Positions 1 through 8,451 of a stretch of 64,000 bases of DNA are shown one piece after another. Below the pieces are notes generated by a model. It was not told the DNA's origin, did not search any database, and saw only the letters and a program-made list of their open reading frames with translations. A program made the translations under genes and the position numbers. Where the stretch lies: the NCBI RefSeq assembly GCF_001895925.1, contig NZ_MPPI01000018.1:19551-83550 (forward strand). Reading direction: 5' to 3'. Each line of letters begins with the position of its first letter. Position 1 is the first letter of the stretch. The DNA comes from Phormidesmis priestleyi ULC007 (GTDB lineage: Bacteria; Cyanobacteriota; Cyanobacteriia; Leptolyngbyales; Leptolyngbyaceae).

Positions 1-45
1 ATTGTGCAATCGATCGAGACGGGTTGCACAAATCAGCCTCCCATA

Positions 46-95
46 AAAAGTCCCGTGACTCAAAGCAGCCTTTAGCAGCCGTCAAGATCACGGGC
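46..95 (-). terminator. Probable terminator after the small gene at 147-422
   Basis: Read on the minus strand, CCCGTGA (88-94) pairs with TCACGGG (52-58), and a T-rich stretch (ACTTTTTATGG) follows. The loop itself contains a repeated GGCTGCT/AGGCTGCT. It lies about 50 bases past the stop codon of the upstream minus-strand gene, the right place for an intrinsic terminator. Confidence 0.5.
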
Positions 96-146
96 AAAGC
101 TTATAAAAAATCTAGGGTGCAAGCAGGTTAAACGCAACCCACGAGC

Positions 147-422
147 CTAGTCTTTAGAGTTACGTAGACGAATCAACTGACGACGCATCTGGGGTGAGGC
201 TGCAATTTCAGAAATTTCCTGTGCCTCTACCTCAACTTGGATAGGCTCCATATATTCATCACTGCCGCAGGCGAAGGCATCAAGCAGCATCTCTAGGAGT
301 TGTTCGCGGTCTTTTAGCACCCGCTTTTCCTCAACTAATCTGAACTTGAGGTGAATCTCACACTCGTAAACACCCACTTCATGGTTATCTGTGGGCTGAT
401 ATTCCAAGGAATCGTACTTCAT
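147..422 (-). CDS. Small conserved cyanobacterial protein, Npun_R1517-like
   Basis: A 91-residue soluble protein with an ATG start. The stretch EVGVYECEIHLKFRLVEEK, followed by DREQLLEMLLDAF and ending SPQMRRQLIRLRN, looks like the short cyanobacterial family annotated as the Npun_R1517 heterocyst-differentiation regulator family. I recognise this from memory of the family, not from a search. There is no signal peptide, membrane segment or obvious helix-turn-helix. The acidic middle and the basic Arg-rich C-terminus suggest a protein or nucleic-acid binding role, but no biochemical function can be read from the sequence. A hairpin terminator lies just downstream, and about 1.1 kb of apparently non-coding DNA lies upstream, so it is probably transcribed alone. 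Confidence 0.72.
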   Translation of the reverse strand: MKYDSLEYQPTDNHEVGVYECEIHLKFRLVEEKRVLKDREQLLEMLLDAFACGSDEYMEPIQVEVEAQEISEIAASPQMRRQLIRLRNSKD

Positions 423-1553
423 TTAGGAAAGCAGTCCCTACGACGCTGCGATTGGATAAGGGCTTCAAATCAGGATTGGCGGAAAACCTTGCATTCTACT
501 GCCCATACTTTGAGCAACCGAATGCAAATGTTTCTTCATGGGATTAAACCTAGCATCTTCAGAAACTAATTCAGATCAGCTAGATAGCTGAATCATCAAA
601 CTAACAGTGTGAAATTTGAGAATGTAAAAGCGTTTGTTCATTTCAATGAAGTCCACTAATACGTTCCTTAATCGAAAGGGGGATTACGGTCAGTTATAGG
701 GGAGTTAATCGTGAATTAGTACCGTAATAACACTCATCTTTGAATAACCGAAAGTTGTAGGAACTTAGCGAGAAGATAGAAGGTGCTTGATTGCTTGAAT
801 AATAGTCTCTTCTCAAGGCTGTGAATGGAGCCAGCAGAAACTTTTGCTTGACTAAAAAGTGATCTAAATCACGTCAATAAGGCCAACGCAAAGCTGTATT
901 TTTATATACTTATATAAAAGCCTTATACTTAATTTCATAGAGGTTTGATTGTCCAAACAGCGATGTTTAGGAGATTTTCACTCTTATTTCTAATCTTAAG
1001 AGGTAAAAACATTAATGCGGTTTTGGTATTATTAAAAACCTAGCTAACTCCGTGATTAAGTTATTTCCGAAGCTAATTATTCTCAGGCCGAGAAGAAGGT
1101 TGTCCTAGTTAAAGTTCTATTTAAGCAGTCAGTACTGATTGAATATATGTGATTTATTTAACTTTGATCTACTCGCTTTATTTCTTGAATAATCAAAATT
1201 TAGCTTCGTCACACTGATATTTACCCCGATCAGGACTGTAAATTCAATTAATTCTCTATATATATAAATTATTTCATCGCTCATCAAACCTACGATAAAT
1301 TGTATTGAGCTGACAACCTAGAAACTACATTAGAGACGATCGAAGTAATCACCTTGCGTGGGCCACTAAATATAGAATTTCAGTAAAACCACTGAAGAAC
1401 ATTCACTGTTAGATGAATTTTCTAAAAAGATTTGCGGCTCTTTATGTAGTTTTGATGTTGATGCTTAAAATCAGCCTGAACAATTCCCAAACCAATCGAA
1501 TTGATGATGAGTTCATAATCCATCAAACTGCGATCGAGTGCCTTGACAGTGGG
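423..1553. other. Long AT-rich intergenic region
   Basis: About 1.1 kb between the small gene at 147-422 and the 3' end of sasA. No reading frame has a convincing start, composition or family motif, and I see no tRNA, rRNA or clear repeat. The AT-richness (runs such as 900-935 and 1255-1275) fits promoter or leader DNA for the leftward small gene, but no specific promoter can be assigned. Confidence 0.5.
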
Positions 1554-2753
1554 TTATCGCTGCGATCGATAAACAGGCAGCGTAAAGTGAAAGCAACTGC
1601 CCTGATTGGGGACAGAATCAACCCAAATCTGCCCATAGTGGGCCCGAACGATGCGTTGACAGAGCGATAACCCAATCCCGTAGCCCTCTTGAGCTTGATC
1701 TCGCTGAAGGCGGAAATGATCTTCAAAAATCCGTTCCCGATTTTCTTCGGGCACACCTGGCCCGTCGTCACAAATGCTGATCTGCACTTTTTGAGCCGTG
1801 CGGTGCAGCATCGAGATGTGAATGGTGCCCTCGATCGGCGTATATTTCGCGGCATTGTCGAGGATATTCGTCAAAACCTGGCGCACTCGCTCTTCGTCAG
1901 CGTAGACGATGGGCAGATCGGTCGGAATGTCTGCATCCACTTTCTGCGACTTGGCATGGAAGCGCTCTTCTAAATTCTCTAAAACCGTTTGACAAAGGGC
2001 ACCGAGTTCTAGCTTTTGCGGCAAAATTTGAAGTTCAGCACTGGTGCCTCTAGCGGCTTGTAAAATGTCAGTGATCATGCGATCTATGGTGCGAATCTGC
2101 GATCGCCCGTGCTTCAACAACTGAGCAGTCAGCGCCGGGGTGAGACGATAGCCCTGCCCCTCTTGAGCCTTATGACCCATTTCTAGCGTTTCGATGGCGA
2201 TCGACGCTGCCGTTAGCGGATTTCGCAAATCGTGAGCCAGCATTGAAATAATCTGATCTTTAAACTGAAGCTGCGCCTGAAGATCTTCTTTTTCTTTTTT
2301 GAGGTTAAAGATTTGATCGGCTAGCTGCAACAATTCAGAAGAATGCGCGATCGAGGAAATCTTTGGAGGCTGATCTGAAACAGGAGATTCGGTTTCTTCG
2401 AGCACAGAGCCTTCTAACTCAGCCCGGTTTTCTAAAAAGTCTGCAACCGAGGCTTGCCAGCGTGACCAACAATTTTTGAGTTGAGCAACCAGATTCGTTC
2501 CCGTCAAGGTCTGTCGAGGGTCGGGATGAATTTTAATTAGGGCAGGAGTCGCCACCAAGCGAAAATGCTCGGCTAAATGAGGCTGTTCGCCAACATCAAT
2601 CACCTGAAGCTCAAACGGATAGTCGGCTCTAAGATCGGTCAAAAAGCGGCGAATCTGCTGGATTTGCTCTTTTGCCTTGGGTCGCTGATCGACAAACAGC
2701 AAGATCTGTAAGGGCACTTCAGCGTTTGTTAACTTTTGGGGAGGTGCCTGCAT
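1554..2753 (-). CDS. sasA: Adaptive-response sensory histidine kinase SasA
   Basis: SasA is the cytoplasmic histidine kinase that reads the KaiABC clock through KaiC and passes phosphate to RpaA to time gene expression. The N-terminal ~100 residues ([10 protein letters not shown] ... [10 protein letters not shown]) form the KaiB-like thioredoxin-fold sensor. A ~45-residue linker and coiled coil follow ([20 protein letters not shown]), then the HisKA H-box [12 protein letters not shown] with the phospho-acceptor His near residue 174, and an HATPase domain with N box DNAAKYT and G boxes DDGPGVP and GYGIGLSL. There are no membrane segments. An in-frame TTG at 2759 is an alternative start; the ATG at 2753 gives 399 residues, close to the family norm. 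No kai gene is in the window, which is usual for sasA. Confidence 0.95.
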   Translation of the reverse strand: MQAPPQKLTNAEVPLQILLFVDQRPKAKEQIQQIRRFLTDLRADYPFELQVIDVGEQPHLAEHFRLVATPALIKIHPDPRQTLTGTNLVAQLKNCWSRWQASVADFLENRAELEGSVLEETESPVSDQPPKISSIAHSSELLQLADQIFNLKKEKEDLQAQLQFKDQIISMLAHDLRNPLTAASIAIETLEMGHKAQEGQGYRLTPALTAQLLKHGRSQIRTIDRMITDILQAARGTSAELQILPQKLELGALCQTVLENLEERFHAKSQKVDADIPTDLPIVYADEERVRQVLTNILDNAAKYTPIEGTIHISMLHRTAQKVQISICDDGPGVPEENRERIFEDHFRLQRDQAQEGYGIGLSLCQRIVRAHYGQIWVDSVPNQGSCFHFTLPVYRSQR

Positions 2754-3413
2754 CGTCAATGAGTTGCTACAGACGGGGCTAGTTGACTATCAGGACAGGT
2801 TAACTGGGCTTGACTGAGCTGAAACATCGCACGATTGCAGTTCTCTCTAAGAGACTACAACGCTATACTGACGACTTTAGGTAGGAATGCTAAGGATCAA
2901 GCTAGGATTTAGTATCCAAAACAGATCGAGCCGTTTACCTGGGACATCTATAGATTATCGCGTTCTGGCAAGGTCTGTGAGCAGGTTTACCAAGTTTCTT
3001 TGACGCACTCCCCAGCCCTCAAGGGACGGAAATTCTGGGTTCAAGCAGCGATCGCAGGCAAGCCCGTCTTACATCACCTCGCCCACTGGACAACGCCCTG
3101 CCCAGTTTTTGAACAAGTACAACTCAAAAAATGAACCGTATGTTCAACCGATTCGTACAAAGTTTTACCCAGATCGCGATTCAGATCTGGAACGCTATAC
3201 CTTGCTGTCATGGTTCAGAGGTGTACCGAGATTTGACTCTTCGCGTACAAGTTCAATCGTACCACTGGTTGTATCCCTGTTCCTGAACTCTGCCGCCTAA
3301 CCTCGGCGCGGGAACCCCTTTTACATCCCCATGCGTGAACAACAGGGGCTTTAAGGGTTCCCGAACCCTCCATTCCGGTAAAGTGAAAATAAGAATCGTC
3401 GAGACTGAGGCTG
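2754..3413. other. Divergent intergenic region with a leader hairpin
   Basis: About 660 bases separate the divergent sasA and glycosyltransferase genes. No convincing gene is present. Shortly before the glycosyltransferase start, GGGAACCC (3310-3317) pairs with GGGTTCCC (3355-3362), with an inner CCCC/GGGG pair. This hairpin may be a leader structure or a remnant repeat. Confidence 0.4.
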
Positions 3414-4601
3414 ATGAAGATTTTGGTATTGACCTGGGAGTTTCCACCGCGGATTGTGGGCGGCATTGCCCGTCATGTAGCAGAGCTATACCCAGAGTTG
3501 GTCAAGCGGGGGCATGAAATTCATCTGATCACGGTGCAGTTTGGTCAGGCTCCTCACTATGAAGTGGTCGATGGCGTAGCAGTGCATCGGGTCAGTGTAG
3601 ACGAGAGCCAAAACTTCTTGCACTGGGTCGCCAACATGAACGACAGCATGGGTCGGCATGGCGGCAAGCTGATTCGCGAGGAAAGCGCGTTTGAGATCAT
3701 TCATGCTCACGACTGGTTGGTGGACGATGCCGCGATCGCGCTCAAGCATCTGTTCAAAATTCCGATCGTGGCGACGATCCACGCGACTGAGGGCGGTCGA
3801 AATAACGGCGTTCACACAGAGGCGCAGCGCTATGTCAATGAGAAGGAGCAGCGATTGGCATACGAGGCATGGCGCGTGATTGTCTGCACAGACTTTATGC
3901 GGCGAGAAGTCGAGCGATCGCTATACACGCCCTGGAACAAAATCGATGTGGTTTATAACGGCATTCGGGCTGAAAAAAAGCAGCGTCACCCAGGGTTTGA
4001 CTTGCAAGCCTTTCGGCGGCGGTTTGCGGGAGATGACGAGAAAATTGTCTATTACGTGGGGCGAATGACCTACGAAAAGGGCATCTCTGTAATGCTCAGT
4101 GCCGCGCCAAAAGTGCTGCAAGCAATGGGAACTCAGGTGAAGTTTATCTTTATTGGCGGGGGCAACACCGATTATCTCAAGGGGCAAGCCTGGAATTTAG
4201 GCATTTGGCAAAAGTGCTATTTCACTGGGTTTATGCCCGACGAAGATCTCGATCGATTTCAGACGATCGCCAACTGCGCCGTGTTTCCAAGTCTCTATGA
4301 ACCGTTCGGCATTGTGGCGTTAGAAAGTTTTGCGGCACGGGTGCCTGTGGTCGTGTCAGATGCGGGTGGCTTGCCTGAAGTCGTTCGTCATGGCAAAACA
4401 GGGGTCGTGACCTGGACGAACAATTCAGACTCTCTCGCCTGGGGCATTATTGAGGTGCTGAAGAACCCTGATTATGCCCAGTGGCTGGTCGAAAATGCCT
4501 ACAAAGATTTAGCCGTTCGGTTTAACTGGGCAAAGTTGGCACAGCAAACCGAGGCGGTGTATGGGCGAGTGCTGCATGAACGATCGCAGGTCGAGTGGTA
4601 A
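3414..4601 (+). CDS. Glycosyltransferase family 4 (GlgA-like)
   Basis: A 395-residue GT-B fold glycosyltransferase. The N-terminal domain begins MKILVLTWEFPPRIVGGIAR, with the Gly-rich acceptor-side loop typical of GT4 and starch-synthase-like enzymes. The C-terminal domain carries the nucleotide-sugar signature EPFGIVALE (about residues 299-307, an E-x7-E motif) and SDAGGLPEVV. The internal HATEGGRNNG is typical of the cyanobacterial glycogen-synthase-like GT4 subgroup. There is no signal peptide or membrane helix, so it should act in the cytoplasm. Retaining sugar transfer is inferred from the family; whether the product is glucan, glycolipid or another glycoside cannot be told. The start is an ATG at 3414, preceded by a hairpin-containing leader. 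Confidence 0.85.
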   Translation: MKILVLTWEFPPRIVGGIARHVAELYPELVKRGHEIHLITVQFGQAPHYEVVDGVAVHRVSVDESQNFLHWVANMNDSMGRHGGKLIREESAFEIIHAHDWLVDDAAIALKHLFKIPIVATIHATEGGRNNGVHTEAQRYVNEKEQRLAYEAWRVIVCTDFMRREVERSLYTPWNKIDVVYNGIRAEKKQRHPGFDLQAFRRRFAGDDEKIVYYVGRMTYEKGISVMLSAAPKVLQAMGTQVKFIFIGGGNTDYLKGQAWNLGIWQKCYFTGFMPDEDLDRFQTIANCAVFPSLYEPFGIVALESFAARVPVVVSDAGGLPEVVRHGKTGVVTWTNNSDSLAWGIIEVLKNPDYAQWLVENAYKDLAVRFNWAKLAQQTEAVYGRVLHERSQVEW

Positions 4602-4715
4602 CTTTCTAAATTGGCTGACGCGAGACGTAAAGATTGATCTTCTGGGCGAGTGTTGGCTCTGCGATCGTGATAATCAGTGAGTGTCGAACCACGATCGCAC
4701 AACCTAAAAAGCGCA

Positions 4716-7244
4716 ATGGATCAAGCAGAGAAGATCACTTGGTTAAAGCAAAATACAGTGCTGGAGTCGCTCTCAGACGAGACAGTAGGCGCGATCGCGG
4801 CGGCAATTCAAGAAGAATCGGTGCAAGAAAATCGACGATTGGTGCTAGAAGACACGATTCCTCCGGCGGTCTACATTTTGCAGGCGGGGCGGGTTGAGAG
4901 CTATCGCACGAGTCAGACCGGGGTTGCCACAGCGACCAGTTTGCTGCCCGGTGCGATCGTCTATCTCAAAGAGCTACTCATTAACGCTGCTGCTGAAGAC
5001 ACCACCATTACCCTCAGTGATTGTGTGGTGTGGGAGATTCCACGTGCAGAATTTCTGGCGCTCACTCAGCAATATCCAGAGATTTCGCAGACGTTTTCTC
5101 GCTCTCTGGCAACCGAGTTAGAACTGGTATCGGCTCAACTCGCCTTTGAACGAGAGCGGCAGAGCGCGTTGCGCCCCTATGTTGTGCCCAAGGTCAGACG
5201 CGGCATTGTCGGCACCAGTCGCTATGCGGTGAGAATTCGGCAAGAGATTAAAAAAGCGTCTGGCGATCGCCAATCAGTGCTGATCTTTGGCGAACCTGGA
5301 TTAGAAAAAGACAATACGGCGGCACTGATTCATTTTGGGTCGGACGATCGTAAAGAACCGATGATTCAGGTGAACTGCAACACCCTGCAACCGAATGGCT
5401 CAGAGCTATTCGGGCGAGGCAACAAACTAGGACTGTTAGATTGGATCGGACGCGGCACGATTTTGCTCAATAACTTAGAGGCGATTCCCGTTGAGTTAGA
5501 AGAAAAATTGGCTCAACTGTTGGCAACTGGCGAGTTTACGCCCATAGATCGGGAGGGCACAACCCCAACTCCGCGACCGTGTGAAGCTCGGATCATGATG
5601 ACTTCTGAGAAAATTCTGCCCCGATTAGAGCGCGGAAAACTGGTCGGACACACGATTAAAATTCCGCCGTTAAGAGTTCGCAAGGCAGATATTCAGGCTC
5701 AAATTGAATATTATCTCAGCTTGCTGTGCCGCTCTAGAGGCATTCCCAAGCCCAAAATCACGCCAGAAGCGCTGCGCCGTCTGCAAGGCTATGACTTTCC
5801 GGGCAACGCGATCGAGTTGCAAAGCCTGATTGCCCGCGCTCTCACCCAATCAGACGGAGCCGCAGAGCTGACGGAAGAAGTGTTTTGGTCAGCGAGTCTC
5901 AAAAATCGGCGGTTTCGGATCAATTTGCTCAATGCTTATCCCAAACTGCGGCAGTTTCTTCGCAGCCCCTGGTATCCCGATCGCCTAAATTATGGTTTCA
6001 CGTTGGGATTTTTTGCCGTCGTCGTAGCGGTGCTGATGTGGGGCCCCCAAACCCGCGATCGTAACGTGGCGCTCAATTTCTTTTGGGCGTGGTGGTGGAT
6101 GCTGATGTTAGCGGCCTTTCCATTTGTGGGGCGGCTGTGGTGTGCGGTTTGTCCGTTTATGATTTATGGCGAACTGGCCCAAAAATTTTCGTTGTGGATC
6201 TATCCCCGAAAGCTTCAGCCCTGGCCCCGTCAAGAAGCCGAAAAGTGGGGCGGCTGGTTTATTTTTGGGATGTTCGCCCTAATTTTGCTCTGGGAAGAAC
6301 TGTGGAATCTAGAAAATGTGGCTTATCTGTCGGGCTGTCTGCTGCTGCTGATTACGGCGGGGGCGGTGATTTTTTCGCTGCTGTTTGAGCGCCGATTTTG
6401 GTGCCGTTATTTGTGCCCGATCGGAGGCATGAATGGCTTGTTTGCCAAGCTGTCGATGGTCGAACTGCGCGCCCAGCAAGGAATTTGTTCGGCTAGCTGC
6501 ACAACTTATCAATGCTATAAAGGCGGGCCTCAAAAGGGCGAAGGTCTAGAGACGGGTGGCTGTCCGGTTTATTCTCACCCGGCTCAACTTCAAGACAACA
6601 AAGATTGCGTCCTCTGCATGACCTGTCTCAAAGCCTGTCCCCATCGATCGGTCGAACTCAATTTTCGACCTCCCGGCATCGAACTCTGGACGACCCACAA
6701 ACCCAGCTATGCCGAGATTTCCCTCCTATTTTTGCTGTTTGGTGCGGTGTTTCTGCATCGACTGCCTGAAATCGAACAACAGTTTGGACTAAATTTACAG
6801 CTCGATAACTCTGGCATTCACGCTGGAGTGTCGGTTTTGGCGCTGTTGATTCCCTCTGCGATCGCGCTTGTCGCCCATGCCTTGATTCGGCTATTTAATG
6901 CCAAGCCACGTCCTTTTCTAGAACTGGCTTATGGTTATTTACCGATCGTCTTAGGCAGCAGTCTTGCTCACTATTTAAGATTAGGCTTAACCGAAGCAGG
7001 ACGAGTTATTCCAGTGACGATCGCCACGTTTGGCGCAGATACTCAAAATCTTTCTTTACCCATTGCTGTTGCTGATCCTGCCGTGATCGCGTTCCTTCAG
7101 GGCGTAGCATTCATTTTCTCATTTTGGCTGAGTGTTTTTCTGACTCAAAAAATTGCCCGTCAGCCGATTTGGAATTTATTGCCGCAGCATGTTGCAATGG
7201 CAGCGATCGGGTCTATGCTATGGGTGATCACGGTGGGTTGGTAA
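4716..7244 (+). CDS. cNMP-domain / degenerate sigma54-AAA / NapH-type polyferredoxin fusion
   Basis: A large membrane protein of 842 residues from the ATG at 4716; an in-frame GTG at 4677 would add 13. The first ~130 residues look like a CRP-type cyclic-nucleotide domain (ESLSDETVGAIAAAIQ ... PAVYILQAGRVES). Next comes a ~230-residue AAA region of the NtrC type with eroded motifs: the Walker A position reads GEPGLEKDN instead of GESGTGKE, the Walker B region is GTILLNNLE rather than GTLFLDEI, and I see no GAFTGA loop. No C-terminal helix-turn-helix follows. Instead there are several membrane helices and NapH/NosR-like iron-sulfur motifs: CAVCPF, CRYLCPIGG, CSASCTTYQC and the ferredoxin-like CVLCMTCLKACP. 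The likely role is membrane redox chemistry or redox sensing, not sigma-54 activation; cyanobacteria generally lack sigma-54. Confidence 0.8.
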   Translation: MDQAEKITWLKQNTVLESLSDETVGAIAAAIQEESVQENRRLVLEDTIPPAVYILQAGRVESYRTSQTGVATATSLLPGAIVYLKELLINAAAEDTTITLSDCVVWEIPRAEFLALTQQYPEISQTFSRSLATELELVSAQLAFERERQSALRPYVVPKVRRGIVGTSRYAVRIRQEIKKASGDRQSVLIFGEPGLEKDNTAALIHFGSDDRKEPMIQVNCNTLQPNGSELFGRGNKLGLLDWIGRGTILLNNLEAIPVELEEKLAQLLATGEFTPIDREGTTPTPRPCEARIMMTSEKILPRLERGKLVGHTIKIPPLRVRKADIQAQIEYYLSLLCRSRGIPKPKITPEALRRLQGYDFPGNAIELQSLIARALTQSDGAAELTEEVFWSASLKNRRFRINLLNAYPKLRQFLRSPWYPDRLNYGFTLGFFAVVVAVLMWGPQTRDRNVALNFFWAWWWMLMLAAFPFVGRLWCAVCPFMIYGELAQKFSLWIYPRKLQPWPRQEAEKWGGWFIFGMFALILLWEELWNLENVAYLSGCLLLLITAGAVIFSLLFERRFWCRYLCPIGGMNGLFAKLSMVELRAQQGICSASCTTYQCYKGGPQKGEGLETGGCPVYSHPAQLQDNKDCVLCMTCLKACPHRSVELNFRPPGIELWTTHKPSYAEISLLFLLFGAVFLHRLPEIEQQFGLNLQLDNSGIHAGVSVLALLIPSAIALVAHALIRLFNAKPRPFLELAYGYLPIVLGSSLAHYLRLGLTEAGRVIPVTIATFGADTQNLSLPIAVADPAVIAFLQGVAFIFSFWLSVFLTQKIARQPIWNLLPQHVAMAAIGSMLWVITVGW

Positions 7245-7412
7245 TACTAATCTTAACAATGTAGTTATTACTACACCCGTGCATCACTCGATAGGGTTAT
7301 TCCTTCGTCAGACAGGTTTTTTATCGCAATAAATCGTCCATTATTAGCCAAGCGAGAAATTATTCAGTAGAATTTGAACTCATTGGACTAAACGAGTCTC
7401 CTAGAAAGCGTC

Positions 7413-8090
7413 ATGGGGAAAACAAGCGGAAAAGGGAATAAGCGGAAAACACTCTTTGCAAAGGGTGCTGTTCGTCGTTCTGAAGAAAAGATGTCTGGAG
7501 CGCGTGCTGAGATCAGCGTCGATCGGCAGCGTCTACTCAATCAACTGGTGGCATTTGTTCAGCGCTATCCCGTTCTGGTGTGGAGCGGAGTGTGGGTCTT
7601 GCTGGTGCTGATGATCTGGCTCGGTGTGACGGGGTTGCTGCACGTTGATACGGTCGAGGTCGAACCGCCTCAGCCCGGAATTGTGACAGACGCACCTCAA
7701 ATTCCTCAGCTAAAACCGCGACTTCAAGCAAAACCTGCCTCTTCGTTTGGGTTGCTTGCCGCGATCGCTGTCAGTTGTGGCGTGACTTCTCTACTTCTTG
7801 CCAAGCAATTTACGTCTGCTAAACCCCAACGCGGACTCGTGATCAAACGCCAAAAAGCCTTTGCTGACAATGCCGAGATAGCAACGCATCAGCCGCCTCA
7901 AGAAGTCGAGTCTAAGCTGGCAAAACAGCCCCCTGCCGATGCGGTGTTTCGACGAGCGACTCCGGTTAAATCCCAGCCCACCGTAACGGTGTTGCCAGCC
8001 GAAGAAAACCATCCCTTAGATTGGGGCGACGCAAGCTTGGCAGACAGAATGGATATTCGCAAGCAAAAATCGCTCTCTAACTACCTCTAG
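7413..8090 (+). CDS. Hypothetical two-helix membrane protein
   Basis: A 225-residue protein that I do not recognise. The first ~30 residues are strongly basic (Lys/Gly/Arg-rich). One hydrophobic helix follows at about residues 50-73 (VLVWSGVWVLLVLMIWLGVT), then a ~35-residue Pro-rich linker and a second helix near 108-130 (FGLLAAIAVSCGVTSLLLAK). The remainder is a soluble, Pro/Lys/Gln-rich tail. The topology suggests a small inner- or thylakoid-membrane protein with both ends on the same side. It begins about 170 bases after the polyferredoxin fusion in the same direction and ends just before a MITE-like element. No function is offered. Confidence 0.7.
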   Translation: MGKTSGKGNKRKTLFAKGAVRRSEEKMSGARAEISVDRQRLLNQLVAFVQRYPVLVWSGVWVLLVLMIWLGVTGLLHVDTVEVEPPQPGIVTDAPQIPQLKPRLQAKPASSFGLLAAIAVSCGVTSLLLAKQFTSAKPQRGLVIKRQKAFADNAEIATHQPPQEVESKLAKQPPADAVFRRATPVKSQPTVTVLPAEENHPLDWGDASLADRMDIRKQKSLSNYL

Positions 8091-8102
8091 GATCGTGGAT
8101 TA

Positions 8103-8275
8103 ACGTCAGTTCGATGAGTTCTTTCGCTGCGTTCTCCAGCGCTTCAGCCCCCTAAATCCCCCATTCTGGGGGACTTCAAGCCAAAATTTCCGGTTCAAAG
8201 TCCCCCCAATTTTGGGGGATTTAGGGGGCTTCCCAAATTTATCATCGGAGTGAACCACTTCTATCGAACTCACGT
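8103..8275. repeat. MITE-like element, copy 1 (7-bp target duplication)
   Basis: A ~173-bp element with inverted ends ACGTCAGTTCGATGAG / CTATCGAACTCACGT and a large internal palindrome built from CCCCCTAAATCCCCC and GGGGGATTTAGGGGG. It is flanked by the direct repeat TGGATTA (8096-8102 and 8276-8282). Closely similar copies lie at 35216-35385 and 46033-46203. It has no coding capacity, so it must move, if at all, through a transposase encoded elsewhere. Confidence 0.85.
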
Positions 8276-8317
8276 TGGATTAAATAACCTGTAAAACTCG
8301 TCAGCGGCTTCTGCTCT

Positions 8318-8425
8318 CCTCACGAAGTGGGGCGAAGCCCTCGCCAACCCTTCTCCTTGGGGAGAAGGGAGTTAGATTCTCTAGTTCCCTCTCCCTGGGG
8401 AGAGGGCTAGGGTGAGGGCGAATTT
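8318..8425. repeat. Dispersed palindromic repeat, second family
   Basis: Stacked inverted repeats: CTTCTCCTTGGGGAGAAG and CCCTCTCCCTGGGGAGAGGG followed by CTAGGGTGAGGG. The phrase 'ccctagccctctcccgcaggtgaggg' at about 11640-11665, and its inverse near 11880-11905, belong to the same family. It lies between convergent genes and could also help end transcription. Confidence 0.6.
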
Positions 8426-8451
8426 TCACCTTAATAAGCCACGTTCCATAG

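Noticed and set aside
1413..1670. Plus-strand frame beginning with a hydrophobic, signal-like stretch
   Set aside because: Its second half is the antisense of the sasA C-terminus, there is no ribosome site, and the hydrophobic start is plausible by chance in AT-rich DNA.
3109..3300. Small plus-strand frame in the sasA/glycosyltransferase gap
   Set aside because: No ribosome site, low-complexity composition, and no recognisable pattern.
4677..4715. Upstream GTG start for the polyferredoxin fusion
   Set aside because: It has no ribosome site and adds 13 residues with no conserved character; the ATG at 4716 is preferred, though this is not certain.
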